Assembly: GCF_030272615.1 (NCBI RefSeq)
Contig: NC_081407.1
Location: 143,908,897-143,972,896, forward strand
Source: Cryptomeria japonica
Lineage: Eukaryota > Streptophyta > Pinopsida > Cupressales > Cupressaceae
Length of the DNA stretch: 64,000 nucleotides
Reading direction: 5' to 3'
Each line of letters starts with the position of its first letter. Position 1 is the first letter of the stretch. Shown piece after piece: positions 12,616-23,897 of the stretch. The position numbers and the translations under genes are program-made. The notes under the pieces are model-generated. The model searched no databases and was not told the origin of the DNA. It saw only the letters and a list, made by a program, of their open reading frames with translations.

Positions 12616-13542
12616 TGTTAGACACAATTCACCACTGAGAGGGGGGTGAATCAATGGTTCTCAATCTTTTCCCATTAACTATCCTATGTGAGCATATTGA
12701 TTAACACATCTAGCTGAATGCAAACTTAACAGTTAGAGAGGAGACTAAACACAAATGCATTCACACAAAGGGACATCACATAACACCAGGATGTACGAGG
12801 AAAACCCAAGATGGGAAAAACCTCGGTGAGCAATGCTGTTGGAGTCCACTGCTCCAATCCAGTCTCACAATGAAAACATTGTTACAAAGTTTAGGGCACA
12901 AACCCAAGGAGCACCAACCCCTGACTTTATAGGCTACAACCCAAAGGAGCTACAACCCCTAACTTTAGGGCACCTACCCAAGGAGCACCAACCTCTGCAC
13001 CGAGCTACAACTCAGTGTTCACAACATAAACATCAAATACAGAAGTAGTTATCTTGTTACAAGTGAATCTAGCAACCATTTCACATATGCCTCACTCTAC
13101 CAGTGAGATACCTTCTTCGCTACACTGACTCACTTCTCTTGTTGCTCTTCACCTGCTGCTTCTCTATTGGTAAGCCCTACCAGTACACCTCTTCTACTCT
13201 TCTTCTCTGCAGAATTTCCTCCTCACTGCTCTGCACTTTACCAGTGCTCAACTTTACCATTCCACTGTCTGCCTTCTCTGCAGCTCTCTTCAGTTTTGCT
13301 ATGTCGGTATAACCACTACTGGTTCTTCTCTCCTACCGGTTGAACGCTTCAACCAGGTTCTCCCTCACTCTCGCTCACTTCTCAAATGCTCGTTAAGCAC
13401 TTGGCTGATTTTCTCTTACATGTAGAAGTATCACACTTCATAGTAGCACAATATTCTTCTATACAACAACAACAACCAATCTCTTAGGCTTGCATATTTA
13501 TAACCCAAACTTCTCGCCAAAATCCAATTTCAAACTTGGCGC
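12616..13542 (-). repeat. Solo LTR (copia-type), left part
   Basis: Reads TGTTAGACACAATTCACC on the plus strand, then GAGAGGGGGGTGAATC, the complement of the TTCACCCCCCTCTC end typical of the copia LTRs here, so the LTR runs on the minus strand. GGATC at 12611-12615 and 23893-23897 is the target duplication. The shared copia block (GGAAAACCCAAGATGGGAAA) is at 12799-12818. The LTR is split by element 2 at 13543 and resumes at 22241; total about 2,579 bp. Confidence 0.7.
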
Positions 13543-15193
13543 TGTAGCGTCGTAAATTGTACGCACTTGCTAAAGCAGTACAATTTCACACCTAGTTTAG
13601 CACCCGCCTTGGCGCATTTTGCATTTTGCATTGCATTTCCCCTTTAGCACTTAATTAATCAAATTGATTAGGTCTAAGGTCCTATTTCATCATCTTCCAC
13701 ATTATAAAGTTGGGCCCTTTCATTAAAGTGTGCCCCTTTCATTTTATTCTTCCAATACATCATTTAATCAAAAACCCTAATTAGGTCCTATTTTGAACTT
13801 GGGGGCTTGATTTCGAGGGTCAAAACATCTCGAAATCAGCTGTAACTTCGGGATTCTCTCTAAAATCATCATATCCGACGACCCTAAAAATTTGGTGAAA
13901 AGTTGTCGGGACCATGGCGCCCGGAGAGGACCATGGCGCCCGGAGTGCACATGGTCCTGGACATTTTTCCCAAAATTTTAGGAGCGCAATCCAATCATAA
14001 AATAAAGCTTAACCCCAAGAAATTGGCAGGAGATTCAATCTCTAGGTCGACCAAAAGTTGAAATTAAGACCTAGGGTTTCATATATAAGAGCTCTCTTTC
14101 TTCATTTGAAAGGATCAGAATTTTTGGTTTCAAGGACCTTCTATGCAGCGAAAGAGCAGATCTTTGAAGACTTCAACAACATTCAACATACATCCATCAA
14201 GCATCTATCAATTTCATTCATCCATTTAGGGCTTTGAAGGCATTGAAGAACAATAAGGGATCACCGACTGAAGATTGGCTTGTACCCCTCCCTTGGGGTT
14301 GGGTATGATTTCATGTTGTTTTCATGTCTTTGCATAAGCTTCATCATATCATTTGTATTCATGCTTTAGATCACTTTGCATCTTGATCTGGAGCATTTAC
14401 ATTATCATTTACAAGCAATTAGGGTTTACTTTCTAGGTTGCTCTAGTTTGCTTACTTGCATTTTAGGATCTTGCACACACACAAGGTCTGCACACACACT
14501 ACTTTTACAATACAACTTGGCTATTCATGGAGGTGGAAACCACCAAAGTGGGGGTTTGACTAAGGCAAAACCCTATATAGCCGCCCACCATACCTTTTCA
14601 GATATAAGTGCAGGTTTAAGGATTCAGACGACGCCGCAAGTTGTAGATCCGACGGAAGCAGACGGAGACTGAACTTCACACCAAATTGTAGAGCAAAAGA
14701 CCAGGACAGGGGTGTGGGGCGCCCTGGTCCTGCCAGGACAGGGGCGCTGGGCGCCCTGGTCCTTCTGTCAGACAGCAGTTTCAGCATTTTTCTAACAGCT
14801 TTTCAGGTTGCAAAACAACAGTTTCAGGTGCAGAATCAGGACAGTGGCGCCCGTGCCCCCGTCCTGAACATTTCCACTTAGATTTTAACCCCAGGTACAT
14901 ATCTGCATTCCCCTTTTATCCTTGTGTTTACAGCTTTTCATCACTTAATCTCAATCTTGCAATCTTGTTACTAGTTCATACTTGCATTCTAGGGCTAGTA
15001 GTTGAACTTGCATCATTTTATCTATCATTTGCAACAAAGGAATAGAAATCCTAATAGGTAGCCTGTGGCTCTCTCTTCTACAAAAAGAAGTAGCCAATTG
15101 CGTGATACCTCTAGGCTCTTTCGTATTCCACAAGTGTGTGATTGAAAGTGAGATTAGGGCATGTTTTCTTAGTGTCACTTTTTCCCCCACACA
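13543..15193 (+). repeat. 5' LTR of element 2
   Basis: Starts TGTAGCGTCG, ends CCCCCACACA. It carries a TATATAAGA box at 14082 and several GC-rich repeats and inverted repeats: two copies of GGACCATGGCGCCCGGAG (13910, 13928) followed by CATGGTCC, and two copies of a CAGGACAGGGG...CGCCCTGGTCC unit (14702-14763), then AGGACAGTGGCGCCC near 14841. These could form stable hairpins in the transcript. A 98-aa open frame inside (14376-14672) is repeated in the other LTR and has no known domain. Confidence 0.88.
14082..14090 (+). promoter_or_regulatory. TATA box of element 2 5' LTR
   Basis: TATATAAGA, 540 bp into the LTR, with the identical box at 21124 in the other LTR. It would set the transcript start near 14115. 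Prediction from sequence only. Confidence 0.55.
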
Positions 15194-15197
15194 TTTT

Positions 15198-15215
15198 TGG
15201 TGAACCCGACGTGAA
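15198..15215 (+). promoter_or_regulatory. Primer-binding site of element 2
   Basis: TGGTGAACCCGACGTGAA starts 4 bp after the LTR end. The opening TGG is what pairs with a tRNA 3' CCA. The tRNA was not identified; it is not initiator Met. Confidence 0.6.
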
Positions 15216-15540
15216 GTCCAATCTTCTCTAATTCTGATTTATGTTTTCAAATTTGATTGTTTATGCTATTTCAAATTCAAATTTTTATTTACAAGTTTTA
15301 ATTTCTTGCAAGATTCAAAAAATTCAAGAGGAAATTTTTGCTAAAACCCTAATTTTTCAATTAAAAGTTGAACTTGTGGATAGCTTAATTGGGATAAATA
15401 ATTTCAAATCTTATTTAGGAACTCATTTGAATCATAAATTTCATTTTCTAAATCTACATTCTAAGTGCTTGCATTGGTTAAAATTAAACATTTCCTTCTA
15501 TTTTGCATGTGTTATCATTTGAAAGAGGAAAATTGTTGTT
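15216..15540 (+). other. Leader region of element 2
   Basis: About 325 bp between PBS and the first long ORF. A 93-aa open frame (15241-15522) lies here in the same orientation but is Phe/Ile/Leu-rich with no motif, and I do not call it a gene. Confidence 0.4.
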
Positions 15541-16792
15541 ATGATGCATTCATTTCATAGATGTGATAATGGGTTAGCTTCCCTTGTTTCAATTTTTCCT
15601 TCTCCTAAAGAACCTCCCCCCATCTATAACAACATTTTAGTGCCTAAAAGAATTGCTACCAATCCCTTTGAGACTCTCCCGTGCTCTAAGGATGAAGACT
15701 TTAAGAGTGATCTTGACAATTCTCCTAAAATGTGCCCTTCCTATTTAGCTATCCTAGAGGAAGAGAATGATATCATAAACACCTTTCTTAATGTTACTTC
15801 ACCTTCCCTACATGATGCCTCTCTAAGTGAAAAGGTGCTGATGGACATTGCCTTATTTTCTCCTAAAGTTGGTCCTTCCAATGGGGGCATGTTAGTGCAA
15901 CAAGAGGTTATGAACACTTCTTTCAAAGATCTCCTTCCTAAGCATGAATCTTTGGAGAAATATGTCCATGTTCCTCCTAAAAAACACTCCCCTCATGAGG
16001 ATCCTTTTGTGCAAGAAGATGACATTATCCCTACATTTCCTAGTGATGGCATTTCCTTTTCCAACAAAATTCCCACTAGAGATGATGAATTAATGATAAA
16101 TGCTTACCCTTCTCCTAAAGTTGGTCTTACCCATAAGCATCCCTTAGAGAAAGAAGATGAAATAATAAGCAATTTCCTTAATTCTCTCTCCCCTAAAGAT
16201 CATATTGAACATATTTTGAGGAAAGAGGATGAGTTTAACACATCTATTGATGTTTTCCCTCCTAAGGATGAGGAATTAATAAACAATGTTATCTCCTCTC
16301 CCGAAATTGACAATACTTCAAACATTCCTTTCAACAACCTCACTATTTGGGATGAACCATTAGAAGAAGGTGTAGATTATTCTCTTCCCCATGAGAGAAC
16401 CCTAACCGAAGGGGATGAAATCAAGATTGAAAACTTCCTTGAATCTCAATCATTCTCCCTCTAAAAATAAAGCATCTCCCTCTCCTCAACTTGGTTCTAC
16501 TCATAAGGAAACCCTAGTTCAAAGCAAGATGGTTAACATCTCTTTCAAAGATCTCCCTCTCAAAAGTGAGACTTTAGAGAGTAATGTTGATCCTTCTCCT
16601 AGAGAGTTTATTCCCCATGTAGATCCTTTGATGATAGAGGATGATATGACCTTTCCTAGTATTACTCTTCCTACTAGAATATCAATGCCTACCCCTTGTC
16701 TCTCTCCTAAAATTGATTTAATCCGTGATAAGATTTTAGTGCAAGAGAAGACTATCAATAATTCTTCCAACACTTTTTGTTCATTCCCCTAA
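15541..16792 (+). CDS. SPK-repeat ORF of element 2 (gag position), frameshifted
   Basis: 307-aa ORF at 15541-16464, continued by a second ORF in the next frame at 16415-16792; the break lies near an A-rich run at 16463-16469. The product sits where gag belongs but shows no gag core and no zinc knuckle. It is acidic and built from degenerate repeats of about 50 residues with a recurring SPKxG motif (e.g. SPKVGPSNGG near 15860, SPKVGLTHKH near 16112, SPKIDLIRDK near 16705), followed by LVQ or EKEDEI stretches and DPF/DDI motifs. The repeat is visible at DNA level as TCTCCTAAAGTTGGTC. Function unknown; it could be a fast-evolving gag replacement or an accessory protein. The start is the first ATG after the leader. 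Confident as an expressed-type retroelement ORF, not as a named family. Confidence 0.6.
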
Positions 16793-16808
16793 ACCATCCT
16801 CAATCAAT

Positions 16809-18749
16809 TTGATACATGTGAATGAAACACCTAACAAACCTCTCTTCACTATCCAAGGTGCTTGCCCTTCTCAAAATTCTCAACCTTTAAATAAGCCTAT
16901 CTTAGTGGTTCAAGGTGGTTATGCTAATAATTCTTTTTGCACTCCTAACAAACCTATTATTATTGTGCAAGGAGGTTATTCTACTAAGAGCCCTTATGAA
17001 TATGCTAAGCAACTGACTAGAGAGAGTTATAATGCGGTTGCTCATACCTATAACACAAGAAACAATAGGCAACCTAATCCTCCTCCAGTTATCCCAACTT
17101 CACTTCCTCCTTCCCAACCTATTCTTCCTCAAGCTCCTCGTATTTCACAAATTCTTGGTAAGGAATATGATCTCATAGAACAACTTAAAGCTACCCCTGC
17201 TAAGATATCCCTTTGGGATTTGATCCAAACTTCTTCCACTCATCATGGAATGTTACAAGATGCCTTGAAAGATTTGAATGTTCCTCCACCTAATACATCT
17301 AGTAATATAGTGTCTTTGGTTAACTCTGTGATGAATCCTAAAGCTCAAATTGTGTTTACTCAAGATGAGTTGCCTACTAGTGAAATTCAACATCAATATG
17401 ATCCCTTGATGATTGTGGTTATCATAAATGACACTGCTATAAGACAAACACTAGTAGATAATGGTTCTGGCCTTAATGTGTGTAGCATTAATCTATTGCA
17501 TAAGATGAATGTGGATACATCCCTTATTGAGCCTGACTCTCGTCCCATTCGAGGCTTTGATAATGTGGCTAAGTCTTCATTAGGTATTATCACCTTACCC
17601 ATCACAGTGGGACCTGTTACTTTGCCTACTCCTATCCATGTTATGTCGGGAAATCTAACATACAACTTGTTATTAGGGAGACCTTGGATTCATAGTATGC
17701 AAGCTGTCCCCTCTACATTGCATAGACAAGTTAAATTTATTTATAATAATAAGACATATACCTTGATAGGTGATACTAATTTTCAAGCTTGTTTGCAAAC
17801 ATCTACTTCCAAAGGGAGTTCTTCTAAGCCTTCCTCTTCTAGTGATGACTCGTTAAACATGATACTTATGGATGGATCATTACCCTTTGATAATCAAAAT
17901 TCTTTGGATGAGTCTGAAGTTCCTGAAGAAGATTCTTCTCAACTTGAATCTACACATGAAAAGGCTTTTGATCCTGAGAAGGTTCTTGCAGAAGACGATT
18001 GGGGATCTCTTGATTTCAATCCCACCTTTGTAGGTGAGTATAGGGTTCCTCCTAGAGAGCTTAAAGTTAAAAAGAAGGAAGAAACTAGAGATCAGTCAGT
18101 CTTACCTGAACCTATGAGCAATAATTTTGTGGCTGCTTCTCAAACTTCTTCTCCTCACACCTCTAATTCTGAAGAATTTGATTCTTTGTCTTATGAAAAA
18201 CCACCTTTTCTTTCTGAAATGGCTAATCGTTATGGTTGTGGTTTTCATATTTTGGCTAAGAGTGGCTATAGTGGAAATGGTTGTGGCGCAAATGAACAAG
18301 GAATTAAAGTTCCTTTAGAACATAACATGCATGAATATTCATTTGGACTTGGATATAATCTTTCTAAGCCTACCAAAGCATCTAAAAGACCATCTCTTAA
18401 TGTGAATGCTATATTTAGTAGTGATGATGATCTCACTTCAACTAAAGCATCTTCTACTTCTATCAACTCTCATTCCCCTCATAAGGAAATCTTGGCAATG
18501 AACAAATCTCTTTATGACTCCCCTCAAATTTCTAAATCCACTTATGAATCTTTATCTCCTATTCATCATAAAGTCCTTTCCTCTAGGGATAAGGCTCTAA
18601 TAAATTACACTCATCCCTCTTCTAAGATTTCTTGTGACTTTTCTTCTTCAATTTTTATCACTTTATACATGTTGTTGATCTCACTTATAGTTGAGCATTT
18701 AGCATGTCATATTCAAATACCTCATTCAACCTATCATGTCTTTAAATAA
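16809..18749 (+). CDS. Aspartic protease with G-patch, element 2
   Basis: 646-aa ORF without stops. Order: three 18-20-residue repeats around NKPIxxVQGGY (residues about 8-60), a Pro-rich linker, a conserved pre-protease stretch with ISLWDLIQTSS (about residues 134-144), a retropepsin domain with the catalytic loop VDNGSGLNVCS (Asp at residue 217, nt 17457) and the closing LLGRPWIHSM (near residue 290), an acidic Ser-rich linker, then a G-patch (about residues 470-520) with GYSGNGCG and NEQGIKVPL and ending FGLGYN. Protease plus G-patch is known from Tat-lineage plant gypsy elements and betaretroviruses; the G-patch is thought to bind RNA. Here translation stops soon after it, with no RT. It may be in frame +1 relative to the upstream ORF, so frameshifting or a separate start is needed. 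Catalytic Asp and Gly are intact. Confidence 0.82.
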   Translation: MIHVNETPNKPLFTIQGACPSQNSQPLNKPILVVQGGYANNSFCTPNKPIIIVQGGYSTKSPYEYAKQLTRESYNAVAHTYNTRNNRQPNPPPVIPTSLPPSQPILPQAPRISQILGKEYDLIEQLKATPAKISLWDLIQTSSTHHGMLQDALKDLNVPPPNTSSNIVSLVNSVMNPKAQIVFTQDELPTSEIQHQYDPLMIVVIINDTAIRQTLVDNGSGLNVCSINLLHKMNVDTSLIEPDSRPIRGFDNVAKSSLGIITLPITVGPVTLPTPIHVMSGNLTYNLLLGRPWIHSMQAVPSTLHRQVKFIYNNKTYTLIGDTNFQACLQTSTSKGSSSKPSSSSDDSLNMILMDGSLPFDNQNSLDESEVPEEDSSQLESTHEKAFDPEKVLAEDDWGSLDFNPTFVGEYRVPPRELKVKKKEETRDQSVLPEPMSNNFVAASQTSSPHTSNSEEFDSLSYEKPPFLSEMANRYGCGFHILAKSGYSGNGCGANEQGIKVPLEHNMHEYSFGLGYNLSKPTKASKRPSLNVNAIFSSDDDLTSTKASSTSINSHSPHKEILAMNKSLYDSPQISKSTYESLSPIHHKVLSSRDKALINYTHPSSKISCDFSSSIFITLYMLLISLIVEHLACHIQIPHSTYHVFK

Positions 18750-20568
18750 CATTAATGGCTATTATGTTGCTCATCATTATGTGACATTGGTAGCTCATTT
18801 ACTGGGGGCTCGTTGTCATTCATGATGGTACAATTTCAAGTGCAATCATATTTTTGAAGCAACATAATAGCCTAATTTTTCTATGTTATCTCTTGTTCCT
18901 ATGGGGTAATAATGTGGAAATATTGATCATCTTTTCTTTAGAATCCTCTTTTCCTAGATATGGGAGAAGATGTGTATTCTCTTTCTTAACTTACCCACTT
19001 CTTATGAGGAGCATTTTACATACACTAATGTCTTGCTTGCATGAACTCATGTGAGTATGTAGTACATTTTGCTTATGTCTAAATCTCTCCCTAGAAGATT
19101 GTGTAAGTCCTTCTCATTGTCCTTATCCTTGGGAGGCAATGATATTTCCTTATTTTTATCTAAGGATCCACTTTTTCCTATTTCGTGGATGGTGTGAACT
19201 TTATTACTTGATGTTATTCCTTGTATACATTTGTTGTTGTTTGTTCAAGGATTCTCTCTTACAAGAGGTGTAAGTCCTTGACTACAACCCCTTTTGCACT
19301 TGGTAAAATACATCCATAATGAATTCACTCTCCCAATTGGGTTAAAAAGAGCGTCATCCTTCATTAGGAATTACTCTCACCTCGCAAAAGAAGGAAGTAT
19401 TGCATTCTTATTCTTTGCTTTGTCTTATTCTAGAAGGTTTTATATTTGTCTAAAACAATTCCTCTCGGGATAGGTGTCTTTTATACAAAGATCTCTTCTC
19501 CTCTAAGGATCTCCTTTACACATACTACAAGATATCCCTTTTCAACTATCTTATCCTTGCTTAAAGAGTGCAAAACTCTCTTGCTTGGATCTATGACATT
19601 GTTGCATTTTTGGGGTATCTTCTTTTGTGATGAAGGCAGGTATCCTTGTTCTACTTTGCTTATGACATAAACATTACACTTTTTGAGCAGTGGGTCATTC
19701 TCGGAACCAGAGCACAGACTCTTAGAGTGAGATGTCTCCATTTTTCTTTTATGCAAGGTGATTATTCTCGGAACCAGAGCACAGACTCTTAAAGCGAGAT
19801 GTCACGCTTTTGTACTATACATATACAGGTTGTAGCATACTCGGGCATAGACTCCTATGAGATGCTTCTAACCTCACTTACACACCCATGCACGAGGTTG
19901 AGTGGAACTAGCGGCATAAGGCTAGACTTTCTCACTCTCCTCCCTTACATGGATACCTTAGACAGACTCTAGGGGCTAGTTTTCCATGTCCTTTTTCCCA
20001 TGGATCACCTAGACAAGATCTAGGGGTGAGAAGTACATGTTTTCTCTCTCACTATTCTTCTCATGGATCACCAATGTGTGTATTCATGGTTTTTTCCTTT
20101 CTTTTCTTCTCTTTGCATTTTGTTTCCATTTACATCCTTCATCTTGTGTTAGAGAACTCTCGAATCCTCACACTCTTTGTTGTGTTGGAATTGAGGTTTA
20201 GTCCTCTTTCTTACCAAATGATTCTCCATTAGTTTTTGATCTCATATCAAATCTTCTTGTGAGCATTTGTCATCAATATTCTTTAACAATTCAAAGTGGT
20301 AAACATGATACCCTGTTTCAACTCACTAAAATTAGCAAGCCGAAACAGGGGGGGGCATATAGCTACCCTCGAATTTTCATCACCTTCCTTAGTAAGCATT
20401 AGGTGATTTTGTGATCTAACGTGTGTTTTGTAGGGTGTGGTTCCTAACTGTGTACTGCAGATACCGCTGGGGGCTTCGTTCGACAGACTTATGGATATAT
20501 CCTTTTTCAAATAATGTTTACTTTTCTGTACTTTAGCTTGCATATGCACGTAGTACTCATATGACCGC
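18750..20568 (+). other. 3' non-coding region of element 2 where RT and integrase are expected
   Basis: About 1.8 kb with no reverse transcriptase, RNase H or integrase motif in six frames. It aligns in block order with 11091-12615 of element 3, so the long non-coding 3' region is a family trait, not a private deletion. It includes a three-unit repeat at 19687-19870. Confidence 0.7.
19687..19870 (+). repeat. Three-unit tandem repeat in element 2
   Basis: Two near-identical CTCGGAACCAGAGCACAGAC cores (about 19697 and 19768) with AGCGAGATGTC-type tails, and a third decayed unit near 19838. Counterpart of the array at 12118-12451. Confidence 0.7.
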
Positions 20569-20584
20569 TAAAGTGGGGGTTAAA
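20569..20584 (+). promoter_or_regulatory. Polypurine tract of element 2
   Basis: TAAAGTGGGGGTTAAA directly before the 3' LTR start. Confidence 0.8.
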
Positions 20585-22235
20585 TGTAGCATCGTAAATT
20601 GTACGCACTTGCTAAAGCAGTACAATTTCACACCTAGTTTAGCACCCGCCTTGGCGCATTTTGCATTTTGCATTGCATTTCCCCTTTAGCACTTAATTAA
20701 TCAAATTGATTAGGTCTAAGGTCCTATTTCATCATCTTCCACATTATAAAGTTGGGCCCTTTCATTAAAGTGTGCCCCTTTCATTTTATTCTTCCAATAC
20801 ATCATTTAATCAAAAACCCTAATTAGGTCCTATTTTGAACTTGGGGGCTTGATTTCGAGGGTCAAATCATCTCAAAATCAGCTGTAACTTCGGGATTCTC
20901 TCTAAAATCATCATATCCAACGGCCCTAAAAATTTGGTGAAAAGTTGTCGGGACCATGGCACCCGGAGAGGACCATGGCGCCCAGAGTGCACATGGTCCT
21001 GGACATTTTTCCCAAAATTTTAGGAGCGCAATCCAATCATAAAATAAAGCTTAACCCCAAGAAATTGGCAGGAGATTCAATCTCTAGGTCGGCCAAAAGT
21101 TGAAATTAAGACCTAGGGTTTCATATATAAGAGCTCTCTTTCTTCATTTGAAAGGATCAGAATTTTTGGTTTCAAGGACCTTCTATGCAGCGAAAGAGCA
21201 GATCTTTGAAGACTTCAACAACATTCAACATACATCCATCAAGCATCTATCAATTTCATTCATCCATTTAGGGCTTTGAAGGCATTGAAGAATAATAAGG
21301 GATCACCGACTGAAGATTGGCTTGTACCCCTCCCTTGGGGTTGGGTATGATTTCATGTTGTTTTCATGTCTTTGCATAAGCTTCATCATATCATTTGTAT
21401 TCATGCTTTAGATCACTTTGCATCTTGATCTGGAGCATTTACATTATCATTTACAAGCAATTAGGGTTTACTTTCTAGGTTGCTCTAGTTTGCTTACTTG
21501 CATTTTAGGATCTTGCACACACACAAGGTCTGCACACACACTACTTTTACAATACAACTTGGCTATTCATGGAGGTGGAAACCACCAAAGTGGGGGTTTG
21601 ACTAAGGCAAAACCCTATATAGCCGCTCACCATACCTTTTCAGATATAAGTGCAGGTTTCAGGATTCGGACGACGTCGCAAGTTGCAGATCTAACGGAAG
21701 CAGACGAAGACTGAACTTCACACCAAATTGCAGAGCAAAAGACCAGGACAGGGGCGTGGGGCGCCCTGGTCCTGCCAGGACAGGGGCGCTGGGCACTCTA
21801 GTCCTTCTGTCAGACAGCAGTTTCAGCATTTTTCTAACAGCTTTTCAGGTTGCAAAATAACAGTTTCAGGTGCAGAATCAGGACAGTGGTGCCCGTGCCC
21901 CCATCCCGAACATTTCCACTTAGATTTTAACCCCAGGTACACATCTGCATTCCCCTTTTATCCTTGTGTTTACAGCTTTTCATCACTTAATCTCAATCTT
22001 GCAATCTTGTTACTAGTTCATACTTGCATTCTAGGGCTAGTAGTTGAACTTGCATCATTTTATCTATCATTTGCAACAAAGGAATAGAAATCCTAATAGG
22101 TAGCCCGTGGCTCTCTCTTCTACAAAAAGAAGTAGCCAATTGTGTGATACCTCTAGGCTTTTTCGTATTCCACAAGTGTGTGATTGAAAGTGAGATTAGG
22201 GCATGTTTTCTTAGTGTCACTTTTTCCCCCACACA
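20585..22235 (+). repeat. 3' LTR of element 2
   Basis: Same 1,651-bp length as the 5' copy; starts TGTAGCATCG, ends CCCCCACACA and is followed by GGCGC. Differences from the 5' LTR are almost all C/T or G/A changes, many at former CG or CNG sites. The ORFs seen inside (21418-21714, 21728-22087) are LTR sequence, not genes. Confidence 0.88.
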
Positions 22236-22240
22236 GGCGC

Positions 22241-23892
22241 CTTAGGGTTTTCTTTACTCAACACGAGGCACATCGAATCCACTCAAATCTAATTGAATCA
22301 CAATACAAAGATGTCTATCTGTACATATCTGCCATTTTTGTGCCTTCCAAAACACGCCTTCCTATTTCAGCAACCTGCAATCAATCTGTCGGCACACTTC
22401 TTGGTCAATCGCCATTAATGACATGATGGATTACTTCAACTACTTCAAACTGCTCAATCAGTCCATCCTTGATCCTCTCTTATCCATTTTAATCTCAACC
22501 CGCACACCTCTGCAACTCCACCTCGAGCTTTGAAGTCATTAATAATGTCGGGCCAATCACAACTACCTCACCGACCTCACCTCACTGACTTGTGCATGTT
22601 TCATCTGCCACTTCATGCAAGTTTGCCAATTCATCTACACATGGCATTATTGTCGCTATCCACCTCATCACACTACTTTGTTGGTTCTTGCCTAGTCATC
22701 GAACACACAAATAACTGGTACGCCCATACCGGTTTACTAACCCTACAGGCACTAACTACTTTGTCGGTTATCCTTCTTGCCATGACCTTTTCTAATCTGT
22801 CGATGTAACCCTTTGTCTGCACTTGCACCTTGTCCATATTACTAGTTGACTTACATACTGGTGACCACTCTTGATGACTCCATATCATCATCCTTCATCA
22901 ATCTTCATCTTTATCAGGTGAGAACCTTATCTTCCTTGTCTCTTCTCTGATGTTTCACCGGTTAACATAACATGTCAACAATCACCTTTGTAGAATCAGG
23001 TAGATGTGTCTGTCGGTGGAAAACATACTTTCCTTCTTGCCGATGAGACACATTGATGACACCAAGTCATCACGCTCCAACTGCTCTGCATCAACCTTCT
23101 TTCAGTATCTCGATATCCCATGTATATTCCTGCAGACATAGAACATTCTTCTCCATCAACCGGTTCTACTCTCATTTTTTTTTCAAGATGACAAACACAC
23201 CATCTCAACTCCTCATTCTTCCTTCACTGTCTTGTTAGCACACCTCGCTTTTCTGGTGTTAATTTCTGATCTCATGCTCTGGAGGCTTCCTCATCTTCCA
23301 CTTGTACAACTGATCTCTTCATTCAATCACCTGCCTATCTCAGTGAATCATTCTGTCGATACAAGCATAACTTTACCGAGGGGAGGATACATCTTCAACA
23401 TGACATATGTCATCCCGCACACAAAGGGAACATACTTTGTCAACCTATCTCGAAGTCTGTGATGGCTTCTTCATTCGGTGGGAGTCCTAGTTATCCTTAC
23501 ACTAGAAATATGGTGGCTTGCTCATACTTCTACTTCTCCTGTGTTGATGTGAACCAAATAGCATTCTGCCACTTCAGCACAATCAATGCCCATCATGTAA
23601 TCTCTTCATTCTAGTTGTATGCAACACCATATCAACAACCCTTTTATAGAGTGGTCACTTTAGTGCCCTTCTAGCATACCCGTACACATCAGTTCTACCT
23701 TCTGCATGAAGATGGTCACCTGGTTGTCACTAATGACAACACAACAACACTTCTCCCATACCGATCCAACTTCTATTTCGATTGACATCAAACTCTAATA
23801 CCAACAACCTCTTGTTCACTAGTTGACATTAATGTCAGTGACACTGGTAACAATTTATACCGGTTGACATCAATGACATCACAATGCCAACA
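22241..23892 (-). repeat. Solo LTR (copia-type), right part
   Basis: Continues 12616-13542 after the element 2 insertion. It ends ACATCACAATGCCAACA on the plus strand, the complement of a TGTTGGC LTR start, followed by the duplication GGATC. No coding motif; several short open frames here are chance. Confidence 0.68.
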
Positions 23893-23897
23893 GGATC

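Larger units (their letters stand above)
13543..22235 (+). mobile_element. Element 2: complete non-autonomous Tat-like LTR retrotransposon
   Basis: 8,693 bp, bounded by two 1,651-bp LTRs and a perfect 5-bp duplication GGCGC (13538-13542, 22236-22240). It has a PBS (15198), a SPK-repeat ORF, a protease/G-patch ORF, about 1.8 kb of non-coding DNA and a PPT (20569). No reverse transcriptase, RNase H, integrase, gag core or zinc knuckle is found in any frame. It is the youngest-looking complete element in this part. By eye its LTRs differ at roughly 30 sites (about 2%), nearly all transitions, with no net length change. Confidence 0.85.

Noticed and set aside
14376-14672. 98-aa ORF found twice (also at 21418-21714) as a conserved small gene
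   Set aside because: The duplication is simply the two LTRs of element 2. It crosses the GC-rich LTR repeats and has no domain or independent conservation.
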